Assembly: GCA_943912855.1 (NCBI GenBank)
Contig: CALTVC010000004.1
Span: 1 to 64,000 of the forward strand
Length of the DNA: 64,000 bases
Direction: 5' to 3'
DNA from: an uncultured Flavobacterium sp.
Lineage (GTDB): Bacteria > Bacteroidota > Bacteroidia > Flavobacteriales > Flavobacteriaceae
Shown: piece after piece, positions 7,331-15,292 of the stretch
How the letters are laid out: each line of letters starts with the position of its first letter
Position numbering within the stretch: the stretch's first letter is position 1
Notes under the pieces: model-generated
Told to the model about the DNA's origin: nothing
The model's input: the letters and a program-made list of their open reading frames with translations, nothing else
Databases searched by the model: none
Position numbers and translations under genes: made by a program

Positions 7331-8236
7331 TTACGCACCTACTAAAACAGGTGTTTCGGCCGAAAATTTCTTTAAGAACGCGCTGATGCGTGCAGCAAGG
7401 TCGGCATTAACAGGAACAAGTGGCAGGCGTACAGTGTTTTCACTCAACCCTAACTCTTTGAATATTTCCTTAATACCAGCAGGGTTACCCTGTTCAAAAA
7501 TCATATCAATGCTATCCATAATACGGTAGTGGATTTCATAAGCCTCATCTGCTTTCTTATCCAAACCAAGGCGCACCATACGGCTAAATTCTTTCGGAAG
7601 CCCCTCACCTATTACCGAGATTACACCCGCACCTCCGGCAAGTACCATAGGCAGGGTTATCATATCATCACCTGAAATCACAAGGAAACCTTCGGGCTTA
7701 CGCTGTATCAGTTTCATAGCCTGAACTATGTCTCCGGCTGCTTCTTTAATGGCAACTACGTTATCAAAATCATTGGCCAGCCTTATAACCGTATCTGGCA
7801 ACATATTACTACCGGTACGTCCCGGAACATTATACAGTATTACAGGTAGCGGAGAAGCCTGCGCCACCGCCTTAAAATGTTGGTAAATACCTTCCTGAGT
7901 AGGTTTGTTATAATATGGTGATACCGAAAGTACGGCTACAAAATCAGACAAATCTGTCGTCTTCAGCTCTTCAACTACATCAGCAGTATTATTACCTCCC
8001 ACACCTAACACAAGCGGCAGGCGACCGGCATTGGCCTTTATTATTGTCTTTATAACCAGCTTCTTTTCATCAGCGTTTAGCGTTGCCGCTTCGGCTGTAG
8101 TACCCAGTACTACTAAGTAATCTATGCCGTTATCTACCTGAAAGTTCACAATCCTTTCAAGGGCTTCGGTATCTACCGAAAAATCTTTCCTGAACGGGGT
8201 TACTAGCGCTACCCCGGTACCTGTTAACGATTGCAT
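7331..8236 (-). CDS. dapA: 4-hydroxy-tetrahydrodipicolinate synthase
   Basis: Condenses pyruvate with aspartate semialdehyde, the first committed step to diaminopimelate and lysine, in the cytosol. The 301-residue TIM barrel keeps the active site: GTTAEA (residues 45-50), Tyr135 in LYNVPGRTG, and the Schiff-base Lys164 in VAIKEAAGD. It ends with a short extra tail of SAETPVLVGA type. Second gene of a two-gene minus-strand unit, 9 bp after DUF6913, closed by a strong terminator. Confidence 0.97.
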   Translation of the reverse strand: MQSLTGTGVALVTPFRKDFSVDTEALERIVNFQVDNGIDYLVVLGTTAEAATLNADEKKLVIKTIIKANAGRLPLVLGVGGNNTADVVEELKTTDLSDFVAVLSVSPYYNKPTQEGIYQHFKAVAQASPLPVILYNVPGRTGSNMLPDTVIRLANDFDNVVAIKEAAGDIVQAMKLIQRKPEGFLVISGDDMITLPMVLAGGAGVISVIGEGLPKEFSRMVRLGLDKKADEAYEIHYRIMDSIDMIFEQGNPAGIKEIFKELGLSENTVRLPLVPVNADLAARISAFLKKFSAETPVLVGA

Positions 8237-8245
8237 GGCTATACT

Positions 8246-8764
8246 TTATATCTTGTTTAAAATCTTTAAATACCTGAAAAGCTCGGCTACGAACTCTTTA
8301 AATTTTTCAACCTGACTGGCTACCATAAAGGTATGAAGGCGGTTGTCTGTAGTGCTGAAACCTGCTTTAAACGAGGCTTTGCTCTGTAATGTAATCAGTG
8401 CCAATGGTGGTTTCTGTACATCATAAAAGCTAACAAGCAGGTCAAACGACTTATTAACAAAATCAGTTACATCCTGTTTTGTAAAAGTACCACCGCTACT
8501 TATATCTTTATATGAAAAGTGACAACAATCGGGCACCTGATTTTTTTTAACACGCTCATAAAAACTAAGCGTTTGTATGTTCTTCGGATCTATGCCATAC
8601 GAAGCAATTTCACGCACAAGATTTTCGCGTTCAGCAAAATAGGTTTCATCCAGAAGGATACCCACTGTTACTACGCTTTTATCGGAAACCGGCGCTTTAT
8701 ATACCGGTAATGTTTTTTTAATAATCTTTTTTAGCCCGAAATCTTTAATAAACTTCAAAAACAT
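8246..8764 (-). CDS. DUF6913 family protein
   Basis: 172 residues from MFLKFIKDFGLKK. This start is chosen over an in-frame ATG at 8809, because the -7 box TAAATTTG lies between the two and the shorter start gives the usual length. The product is soluble, with a basic N-terminus and the segments VVTVGILLDETYFAERENLV and FDLLVSFYDVQKPPLALI. It resembles the DUF6913 proteins found next to dapA in Flavobacteriaceae. No function is known to me. It is cotranscribed with dapA. Confidence 0.8.
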   Translation of the reverse strand: MFLKFIKDFGLKKIIKKTLPVYKAPVSDKSVVTVGILLDETYFAERENLVREIASYGIDPKNIQTLSFYERVKKNQVPDCCHFSYKDISSGGTFTKQDVTDFVNKSFDLLVSFYDVQKPPLALITLQSKASFKAGFSTTDNRLHTFMVASQVEKFKEFVAELFRYLKILNKI

Positions 8765-8785
8765 AGTAACTTTATTGCCGAATTG

Positions 8786-8816
8786 CAAATTTATCAAAAT
8801 TACAATCAAGTATCAA
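8786..8816 (-). promoter_or_regulatory. Promoter of DUF6913-dapA
   Basis: On the minus strand TTG (8814-8816) stands 20 bp before TAAATTTG (8786-8793), which is 22 bp before the chosen ATG. The TTG overlaps the start codon of the divergent nucleotidase gene. Confidence 0.65.
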
Positions 8817-9604
8817 TGTTAAAATACAAAAACTATGACACAGCCGTAAGCAGGTTTGTGTTATTTTTAACAATTTCGCTATTTATTGGTTGTGGAAGCA
8901 CAAAAACCCACATAACGACCATAGAAGGCAAGCAACTTCCCGTTACCGCCGACTATGCTACCGTACCCGAAATAGACGCTTTTGTAAAACCTTACAGAGA
9001 GCACATAGACAAGGACTTAGACAGCGTACTGGCATACAACCCGGAAACAATGGACAAGTCTAAAACCATTAAAGGATGGCAGACTACCATCGGCAATTTT
9101 GAAGCCGATGTGGTCTTTGAAAAAGCCGACAAACTAATGATGCAGCGTCATAACCTTCACGTAGACATAGCGTTACTAAACCACGGTGGCATCCGCTCTA
9201 TCCTTCCGAAAGGAAACATAACCGCCCGTAATGCCTACGAAATAATGCCGTTTGAAAACTCACTGGTTGTTATAGAACTTAAAGGCCAGCAAATCTTTGA
9301 GATGGCACAGTACATCATTAAAGAAAAGAAACCACATCCGCTTAGTGGCATGGAAATCCACATAGGCGCAGATGGGACTATGAAGAGCGTAACCGTTCAG
9401 GGTAAAGGAGTTAACCCTACTAAATCCTACTTAGTAGCTACTAACGATTACCTGAGCAACGGTGGCGACAGCATGACGTTCTTCGCCACAGTAACACAGA
9501 AGTACGACCTTGATTATAAGCTTCGTAACTTGTTTATAGACTACTTTAAAGAGGTAGATACCCTACCCATAATACGAACCGAGCGCGTAATTCAGGATAA
9601 ATAA
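8816..9604 (+). CDS. 5'-nucleotidase, C-terminal (substrate-binding) domain lipoprotein
   Basis: 262 residues matching only the C-terminal half of UshA-type 5'-nucleotidases. Marks are NHGGIR, the NAYEIMPFENSLVVIELKG segment and NDYLSNGGD, which in UshA hold the nucleotide base and the conserved Asn/Arg contacts. The N-terminus is a lipoprotein signal (FLTISLFIGC, Cys26), so it is placed at an envelope membrane. The start at 8816 puts the signal peptide in normal position; the frame upstream is not signal-like. It overlaps the next gene, the metallophosphatase half, by one base (TAATG). Together they probably form one enzyme from two chains. Confidence 0.9.
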   Translation: MLKYKNYDTAVSRFVLFLTISLFIGCGSTKTHITTIEGKQLPVTADYATVPEIDAFVKPYREHIDKDLDSVLAYNPETMDKSKTIKGWQTTIGNFEADVVFEKADKLMMQRHNLHVDIALLNHGGIRSILPKGNITARNAYEIMPFENSLVVIELKGQQIFEMAQYIIKEKKPHPLSGMEIHIGADGTMKSVTVQGKGVNPTKSYLVATNDYLSNGGDSMTFFATVTQKYDLDYKLRNLFIDYFKEVDTLPIIRTERVIQDK

Positions 9605-10515
9605 TGAAAAGAAGGGATTTTATACAAAAAACAGCTGCCGGTAGCGCCTTAGTTATGAGCGGACTTTCACTGAGCAGCTTCGCAGAAGCTCCTGAAGCTA
9701 AGAAACTTACCATACTACATACCAATGATGTACACAGCCATATAGATCCGTTTCCGGTAGATGATCCTAAGTTTCCGGATAAGGGCGGTGTGGCACGCAG
9801 GGCTTCGCTGATTGAAAAAGTACGCACTGAAGAAAGGAACGTGCTTTTACTGGATGCAGGTGATATTTTCCAGGGGACGCCGTACTTTAATTATTACGGT
9901 GGAGAGCTGGAAATGAAGCTAATGAGTATGATGAAGTACGATCTGGGCACGATGGGTAACCACGATTTTGACAACGGTATAGACGGGTTTTACAAACAAT
10001 TACCTCATGCCAAATTCGACTTTGTATCAGCCAATTACGATTTTAAAAACACTGTGCTGGACGGCATTGTAAAGCCTTATAAAATATTCGAAAAAGATGG
10101 GCTGAAAATAGGCATTTTCGGGCTTGGCGTAGAACTACAAGGACTGGTAGATAAGAAGTTATCTAAAGAAACCAAATACCTTAACCCTATAGAGATTTCG
10201 CAGGACATGAGCCGCATCTTAAAGGTGGAGCAAAAGTGCGATGTAGTCATCTGCCTGAGCCACCTTGGGTTTATCTACGACAATGAACCTCAAAAGGTTA
10301 GCGACCTTGTTTTGGGCAGAACCACTAAGAATATCGACCTTATCATTGGCGGTCATACCCACACATTCCTGAAAAAACCATACATACAAAAAAACCTTGA
10401 AGGCAAAGAAGTTATGATTAACCAGGTAGGATGTTATGGGGTAAACGTAGGCCGAATAGACCTGACTTTCGAAAACGGAAAAGTTACCGGAAACGGGCGT
10501 ACACTTATTGTGTAA
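9604..10515 (+). CDS. 5'-nucleotidase, N-terminal metallophosphatase domain
   Basis: 303 residues with the calcineurin-like phosphoesterase fold: ILHTNDVHSH (first Asp/His metal ligands), LDAGDIFQGTP, MGNHDFDNG and IIGGHTHTFL. The N-terminus MKRRDFIQKTAAGSALVMSG carries an RR motif and hydrophobic stretch as in twin-arginine signals, so export as a folded metal-loaded protein is likely. The C-terminal nucleotidase domain is absent here and is encoded just upstream with overlapping stop/start. It should hydrolyse extracellular or periplasmic nucleotides for phosphate and nucleoside scavenging. Confidence 0.92.
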   Translation: MKRRDFIQKTAAGSALVMSGLSLSSFAEAPEAKKLTILHTNDVHSHIDPFPVDDPKFPDKGGVARRASLIEKVRTEERNVLLLDAGDIFQGTPYFNYYGGELEMKLMSMMKYDLGTMGNHDFDNGIDGFYKQLPHAKFDFVSANYDFKNTVLDGIVKPYKIFEKDGLKIGIFGLGVELQGLVDKKLSKETKYLNPIEISQDMSRILKVEQKCDVVICLSHLGFIYDNEPQKVSDLVLGRTTKNIDLIIGGHTHTFLKKPYIQKNLEGKEVMINQVGCYGVNVGRIDLTFENGKVTGNGRTLIV

Positions 10516-10745
10516 GTTTTTACCTATATAGTTCTTAGCACTAAAATGTAGTTACTACAGTCGCCCTAAAAGTAGCTGAATTGTAGTTTACATTGTAGCA
10601 ACTGCGTAGCCAAATAAACGTTTAAACTACTACAGTAGCTGCTACAGCAAAAAATAGTGTAGCTATACTCTTTACACTTTTCACTTCCCCCTTTGGGGGA
10701 TTTGAGGGGGCTTACTGAACAACAGCCTTCAGTACAATATAATTC
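10516..10745. other. Intergenic region with degenerate repeats
   Basis: No gene is seen. The stretch 10540-10670 is rich in GTAGT/CTAC words (TGTAGTTACTACAG, CTACTACAGTAGC, GTAGCTGCTACAG) that look like a degraded short-unit array. At 10686-10712 there is a CCCCCTTTGGGGG hairpin followed by TTTGAGGGGG, related to the G/C-rich palindrome at 17003-17109. Confidence 0.6.
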
Positions 10746-10777
10746 AACAGCCCGTAACTTTGCGGGCTGTTTTTTTG
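10746..10777 (+). terminator. Terminator behind the nucleotidase pair
   Basis: Stem AACAGCCCG (10746-10754) against CGGGCTGTT, then a T run. It lies well behind the metallophosphatase stop codon and just before the next gene. Confidence 0.8.
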
Positions 10778-10811
10778 TATACTTGCAGTACCACTAAAAT
10801 CAATTACCACC

Positions 10812-11456
10812 ATGAAAAAAATATCCCGCATTGCCGCTTTCGCTTTCCTGGCACTTTCGTTTAACCAAATGACAGCACAGGTTAATCCGGGCGCACCTAA
10901 CGTACCCGACTTTACCACAAAAACCATTAACCGTAGCGAATGGAAAAGCTTAACCGAATTATTTAAAACCGAAAAGTGGGAAGAAGCCGAAAAAACTGCC
11001 ACAAGTTACCTGGCACGTGCTGAAAAGGACGCCTACCATGCCGAAGATGCCGCCGTACTTCGTTATATGATTATCAATGCCCTGTCTGTAGAGTTGGCAA
11101 ACGGCCTTACCGATAAGGAAACAACGCTTAAAAAACTAAAACCGCTTCAGGGAAAAGAAGTAGTTACCCCTACCCTAACCTTTAAAAGCAGAGGCATACT
11201 AAACAGCCTTCTCTTATCTGACGATGGTATGTCGTGGACGCAAACTACAACCAACAAACAGCAGGATATGATTGTAATGAAGGAGACCTTTAAAGTAGCA
11301 TTCCTTTCCATGCTTCAGGAAACCACAAAGTATGATGGCAATAACTTCAGATTAAGAGCCACTATTGGCGAAATTACTGCTAATAACCCGGCTCACCCGC
11401 GCTTGGATGTGGTGTACAACAATACCGAAATCTGGGATATTTCTCCGACAAAATAG
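10812..11456 (+). CDS. Hypothetical secreted protein, 214 aa
   Basis: I do not recognise a named family. It has a signal peptide (MKKISRIAAFAFLALSFNQMTAQ) and then a mostly helical, Lys/Glu-rich chain: WKSLTELFKTEKWEEAEKTATSYLARAEK and DAAVLRYMIINALSVELANG, which look like a short TPR-like pair. The C-terminal half has FKVAFLSMLQETTKYDG. There is one domain, no lipobox and no C-terminal sorting tail, so it is probably periplasmic. It ends 3 bp before the VOC gene and is likely cotranscribed with it. Confidence 0.8.
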   Translation: MKKISRIAAFAFLALSFNQMTAQVNPGAPNVPDFTTKTINRSEWKSLTELFKTEKWEEAEKTATSYLARAEKDAYHAEDAAVLRYMIINALSVELANGLTDKETTLKKLKPLQGKEVVTPTLTFKSRGILNSLLLSDDGMSWTQTTTNKQQDMIVMKETFKVAFLSMLQETTKYDGNNFRLRATIGEITANNPAHPRLDVVYNNTEIWDISPTK

Positions 11457-11459
11457 TAT

Positions 11460-11825
11460 ATGAAATTCCGTATAGCACGTCATACTGACAATTTAAAAAC
11501 GATTTCAGATTTTTACAGCAATCTGCCTGAAATGGAAGTGCTGGGTAGTTTTGAAGCTCATGATGGTTATGACGGCATATTTATAGGAAAGCCGGGAGAA
11601 AGTTGGCACCTCGAATTTACCCAAAGCAGCGAAGCCGTTCATCATATCCCTGACGAAGATGACCTGTTGGTGTTTTATTACGAAGATGAAATAGTACATA
11701 AACAGGCGCTAACGTATTTAGATACCGTCTCTAACCGTGTACCTGCCAAAAATCCGTATTGGCACATACATGGCGTAACCTATAACGATCCTGATGGTTT
11801 TGGGCTGGTAGTGGTTTTAATTTAA
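11460..11825 (+). CDS. VOC (glyoxalase/bleomycin resistance) superfamily protein
   Basis: 121 residues with paired beta-alpha-beta-beta-beta halves. The first half begins RIARHTDNLKTISDFYSNL and includes the ligand-like WHLEF (about residue 46); the second has NPYWHIHGVTYNDPDGFGLVVV, the typical VOC end. It resembles Bacillus YycE in size and layout. Candidate metal ligands are the His in WHLEF and in WHIHG. The substrate is unknown. It starts 3 bp behind the secreted helical protein. A heptamer array fills the gap to the convergent AraC gene. Confidence 0.8.
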   Translation: MKFRIARHTDNLKTISDFYSNLPEMEVLGSFEAHDGYDGIFIGKPGESWHLEFTQSSEAVHHIPDEDDLLVFYYEDEIVHKQALTYLDTVSNRVPAKNPYWHIHGVTYNDPDGFGLVVVLI

Positions 11826-11841
11826 AGCAACAGCGTATTAC

Positions 11842-11876
11842 ATTTGAATTTAAAATTCATCATTCAAAATTTAAAA
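11842..11876 (+). repeat. Heptamer array (TTTAAAA type)
   Basis: Five units of 7 bp: ATTTGAA, TTTAAAA, TTCATCA, TTCAAAA, TTTAAAA. It lies between the convergent stop codons of the VOC and AraC genes. One of about a dozen such arrays in the window. Confidence 0.6.
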
Positions 11877-11883
11877 TAACAAC

Positions 11884-12801
11884 CTACCCAACGTTAAGCA
11901 ACTGGTACTGTTTCGGGGTAATGCCTTCGTATTTTTTAAAGATCCGGATAAAGTAATTACAGTCTTCAAAGCCCGCCATAAAGCAGACTTCATTTACCTG
12001 AATACCTGGGTTTTTTAATAGATTTTTGGCGTGTTTTATCTTTTCATTCAAAATGAATTCGATAGGGCTCATGCCCAGTTCTCGCTTAAAGTAGCGATAA
12101 AAGCTGGTAGTACTCATGCACGCCTTTTCACTCATGTCCTTCAGGTTGATGGGGTTGGTTATATTGGCACGAATGTATTCGGTAATAGCCACAATAGGGC
12201 TGTTTACATCTATAACCTTGCCCGTATCTACCTGCTGCACGGTTTGTGTTTGCACAATGCGCACCAGCAATTCCTGGAGCGCGAGGTCTACCAGGGCATC
12301 TTTGGTTACGCTAAAACTCATACACTCCCTAATAAGCTTGTTTAGCGTAGTAGCGAGTTCTGTATTATTATAAAAGAAATAATTTTCGTGATTCAGGTGC
12401 CAGCCACTGTCTTCCTTAGGGTAACGGTCGTTCAGGAAATCAAGTGTATCTCTGATTTTCCCATGATCTATGGCAAGGGCAAGGCACTGCGTAGGATTGC
12501 TCGTAGAGGCCTCCGGAAAGTCGATTTTCATTTCCACGTTTCCGGGCACAATTACCGTTTCGCCGGGCAGGTATTCAAACTCAGGATCGTCAAACAGGTG
12601 CATTACTTTTTTACCGCGCAGCATGCTCGTTACCACCAGGTCGTTAAACTTTAGCGGTACGAGTATACTCTCCTGATAGGTTTCAAAGAGGTTAAGCTCG
12701 CAGTTGTCCAGCGAGTACACAGTACGGTTTTCTACAAGAGTTTTCAGCGACTTTTCGCCGGTGAGCGCAGGTTTATCCAGCAGGGCTTTTCGGTTGTTCA
12801 T
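11884..12801 (-). CDS. AraC family transcriptional regulator
   Basis: 305 residues. The N-terminal ~190 residues are a cupin-like sensing domain (VTSMLRGKKVMHLFDD, FEYLPGETVIVPGN). The C-terminal ~100 residues are two helix-turn-helix units: ITNPINLKDMSEKACMSTTSFYRYFKRELGMSP and then IQVNEVCFMAGFEDCNYFIRIFKKYEGITPKQY, the standard AraC/XylS signature. This type is found beside ALDH/ADH/DUF779 genes in other Bacteroidota (established association as I recall it), and those genes lie 4.4-8.5 kb away here. A 21-bp direct repeat before the ALDH gene would suit its binding mode. Its leader has an ACATC-N8-GATGT palindrome. Confidence 0.92.
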   Translation of the reverse strand: MNNRKALLDKPALTGEKSLKTLVENRTVYSLDNCELNLFETYQESILVPLKFNDLVVTSMLRGKKVMHLFDDPEFEYLPGETVIVPGNVEMKIDFPEASTSNPTQCLALAIDHGKIRDTLDFLNDRYPKEDSGWHLNHENYFFYNNTELATTLNKLIRECMSFSVTKDALVDLALQELLVRIVQTQTVQQVDTGKVIDVNSPIVAITEYIRANITNPINLKDMSEKACMSTTSFYRYFKRELGMSPIEFILNEKIKHAKNLLKNPGIQVNEVCFMAGFEDCNYFIRIFKKYEGITPKQYQLLNVG

Positions 12802-12804
12802 ATC

Positions 12805-12822
12805 ACATCACTAAATCGATGT
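12805..12822. promoter_or_regulatory. ACATC-N8-GATGT palindrome at the araC start
   Basis: An inverted repeat ACATC/GATGT with an 8-bp spacer lies 3 bp from the start codon of the AraC gene. The same architecture, with the shared left half ATCACATCA, recurs at 20533-20550. Probably an operator; the protein that binds it is unknown. Confidence 0.5.
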
Positions 12823-12877
12823 AATTTAATAAAAAACAATGTACCAAAAAAGCCCTAAAGTGTAAATTTAGTATATC

Positions 12878-14110
12878 TTAAGACGCTGTTTCTTCAGTCG
12901 TTTCATTAGGAAAACGGTGCTTAAACGGCAACGAAACAATAAAGGTTGTACCCTTTTCCTTGCCTGGGCTCATGGCATAAATGTTACCCCTGTGCAGTTC
13001 CACAAACGATTTGGTTATACTAAGCCCGAGCCCGTTGCTTGTTTCACGTCCTGTAGGCTTACTGCTCAGTTTGGCAAACTTGGTAAATAGCTTTTGTATG
13101 TCTTGGAACGTAAGCCCCTGCCCCTGGTCGCGCACCTCTATATGTACATAGTTACCGGCTTCACGTGCAGATACTTTTATCACCGTATTCTGGTAAGAGT
13201 ACTTTATGGCATTGCTCAGCAGGTTGTGCAGCACATCCAGCAACTTTTCGCGGTCTGCCTCAATAGTAGGCATGTGGTCGTCTACGTGCAGTTCTATGAT
13301 TTGCTTTTTACGCCCCGCAAGGAGCTCAAAATTATTTACCAATCTGTTAAACATATCGCGCAGGTCTACGTCCTCTATGGTAAGCAACTCGTCGCGTTCT
13401 TCCATTTCGCTATGCGCCAGGTAGTCGCCCAGTTTTTTCTGGATGTTAACCACCGCCGAACTGATGTTATCAGTCATACGTTCTACGCTCGCAGGATTTT
13501 TGGTAATGATTTCGTTTGCCAGCTTAATGCTTGCCAGCGGGTTTTTTATTTCGTGAAGCGCAATGTTCATCAGGTTGATTTGCGACTCTACAGCCTTACG
13601 ATACCTCAACCTGTTTTCCATCTTGTCTATGACAATGCTCGCCAGCGTACGAAGCATTTCTTCCTGAACCTGTGTAGGCTTAGGATGCGGATCATAATCT
13701 GCCACACACAGTGCGCCTACATTAAATCCTTCAGGCGATTTTAGCGGGGCACCTACATAAAAACGTATGCCGGCACTTCCGTTTACTATGGGCATACCCA
13801 GCAGTTCGGGGTGCTTATGAGTATCATCATACACAGTAACGTTATCGTGTAGCACAGCCAGCGAACACAAACTGTCGTTTCGTGGCACCTCATTTACAGG
13901 GTACGGACTAAGGTTAGATTTAAAGAACACCCTGTCTTCGTCTACAAACGAAATGTACGCGGCTCTTGTACCGAAAATCTGCGAAGCCATAAGGGCAAGC
14001 TTATCAAAGGTATCTTCAGAATGTGTATCTAAGATACGGTATTCGCGCAGTTTTTCCAGGCGCTCCCGATCATTCTTCGGGATAATGTCAAGCGATTTTG
14101 CGTCAGCCAT
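12878..14110 (-). CDS. Soluble GAF-domain sensor histidine kinase
   Basis: 410 residues from MADAKSLDIIPK. An upstream in-frame ATG at 14200 would add a non-conserved leader and is rejected. Residues ~20-165 are a GAF domain (FDKLALMASQIFGTRAAYISF, GIRFYVGAPL, VGALCVADY), the type fused to kinases that sense small ligands or redox. H186 in ALHEIKNPLASIKL is the phosphoacceptor. The ATPase follows: DVLHNLLSNAIKYS (N box), VRDQGQGL (G1), SNGLGLSITK (G2), GTTFIVSLPF. There is no membrane segment and no adjacent response regulator, so the partner is elsewhere. Confidence 0.92.
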   Translation of the reverse strand: MADAKSLDIIPKNDRERLEKLREYRILDTHSEDTFDKLALMASQIFGTRAAYISFVDEDRVFFKSNLSPYPVNEVPRNDSLCSLAVLHDNVTVYDDTHKHPELLGMPIVNGSAGIRFYVGAPLKSPEGFNVGALCVADYDPHPKPTQVQEEMLRTLASIVIDKMENRLRYRKAVESQINLMNIALHEIKNPLASIKLANEIITKNPASVERMTDNISSAVVNIQKKLGDYLAHSEMEERDELLTIEDVDLRDMFNRLVNNFELLAGRKKQIIELHVDDHMPTIEADREKLLDVLHNLLSNAIKYSYQNTVIKVSAREAGNYVHIEVRDQGQGLTFQDIQKLFTKFAKLSSKPTGRETSNGLGLSITKSFVELHRGNIYAMSPGKEKGTTFIVSLPFKHRFPNETTEETAS

Positions 14111-14426
14111 AAAGTTAATAAAAGATATACGAGAGAAGGTGGTGCCAAATTGTACTTCGAATGTACGACTTAATTCCCAATTTCGTACAAAGGAGTACAA
14201 ATGTTATCATAACTTTAGGAAATAACAGGTGGTTACTTACAAGTGGGTTATACGGTTATTTGGTGATGCGGTTATTCGATTAATGTGGATTTGTTGATGC
14301 GTGGATGTGTTAATTTAGCTATGTCACTATTCGAAAAACGCTGAACACTGACATCTTCTAATTTCCAATTCGTAATTCGTAATTCTAAATTCTTATCCCT
14401 ACCTTAGCACTACAATACAAACACCA
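14111..14426. repeat. Intergenic octamer and heptamer arrays
   Basis: No gene is seen between the kinase and nadC. Around 14246-14325 the sequence runs in 8-bp steps (GGTTATAC, GGTTATTT, GGTGATGC, GGTTATTC, then degraded units). At 14367-14394 it changes to 7-bp steps (AATTCGT, AATTCGT, AATTCTA, AATTCTT). The first family recurs at 22304-22335 and the second at 16726-16774. Confidence 0.7.
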
Positions 14427-15284
14427 ATGATTTCTGAACAACAATTCCAAAAAGAATTAGACCTTATTATAGCAAATGCCATTCGAGAGGACGTAGGCTC
14501 CGGCGATTATTCATCTCTTGCCTGCATCCCTGCCGATGCTACCGGGCGTGCCAAGCTCCTGATTAAAGATAACGGTATCCTTGCCGGAGTAGATTTTGCA
14601 CTTAAAGTACTAGCTTACGTAGACCCGAAACTTACGGTAGAGGTTTTTATAAAAGACGGAACTCCTGTAAAATATGGCGATGTGGCTTTTTACGTACACG
14701 GTTCAAGCCAAAGCATCCTTAAAGCCGAACGCCTGCTGTTAAACGCTATGCAACGCATGAGTGCCATTGCTACTAAAACAAAAAAATACGTAGACCTGCT
14801 TGAAGGTACCGGTACCGGAGTACTGGATACCCGCAAGACCACTCCGGGTATTCGTGCACTGGAAAAATGGGCAGTGAAGATAGGCGGTGGCGAAAACCAT
14901 CGTTTTGCGCTGTACGATATGGTCATGCTTAAAGACAATCATATCGACTTTGCAGGAGGCATCACCCAGGCTATACAGAAAACGCAAGTGTACCTTAAAG
15001 AGAACAATCTCGATCTGAAGATAATAGTGGAAGCCCGCGACCTTAACGAGGTTCGTGAAATAATAGCTAATCCGGGTATCCACCGCATACTGCTGGATAA
15101 CTTTGATTATGACACTACCCGCCAGGCTGTAGCCATCATAGGCGATTACTGCCAAACCGAAAGCAGTGGTGGCATCAACGAAGACACTATGCGCCACTAT
15201 GCCGAATGTGGTGTGAACTACATTTCGAGCGGGGCGCTTACGCACTCGGTTTATAACATGGACCTAAGCCTGAAAGCATTTTAA
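14427..15284 (+). CDS. nadC: Nicotinate-nucleotide diphosphorylase (carboxylating)
   Basis: Quinolinate phosphoribosyltransferase: quinolinate plus PRPP gives nicotinate mononucleotide, CO2 and pyrophosphate, in de novo NAD synthesis. The 285 residues hold the N-terminal swapped domain (AIREDVGSGDYSS), then the barrel with LLNAMQRMSAIATKT, DTRKTTPGIRALEKWAV, the GGGENHRFALYDMVMLKDNHI stretch and EARDLNE. All are standard for NadC. First gene of a plus-strand unit with the YihY-like and DUF2147 genes. nadA and nadB are not in this window. Confidence 0.97.
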   Translation: MISEQQFQKELDLIIANAIREDVGSGDYSSLACIPADATGRAKLLIKDNGILAGVDFALKVLAYVDPKLTVEVFIKDGTPVKYGDVAFYVHGSSQSILKAERLLLNAMQRMSAIATKTKKYVDLLEGTGTGVLDTRKTTPGIRALEKWAVKIGGGENHRFALYDMVMLKDNHIDFAGGITQAIQKTQVYLKENNLDLKIIVEARDLNEVREIIANPGIHRILLDNFDYDTTRQAVAIIGDYCQTESSGGINEDTMRHYAECGVNYISSGALTHSVYNMDLSLKAF

Positions 15285-15292
15285 GCCACGCT

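Noticed and set aside
8816..10515. Frameshifted single 5'-nucleotidase gene
   Set aside because: Both halves have their own signal sequence and the order is C-terminal domain first, so a broken gene cannot explain it.
10755..10762. TAACTTTG as promoter of the 10812 gene
   Set aside because: It lies inside the loop of the terminator at 10746-10777 and has no TTG at 17-23 bp; more likely chance. TATACTTG at 10778 is an equally weak alternative.
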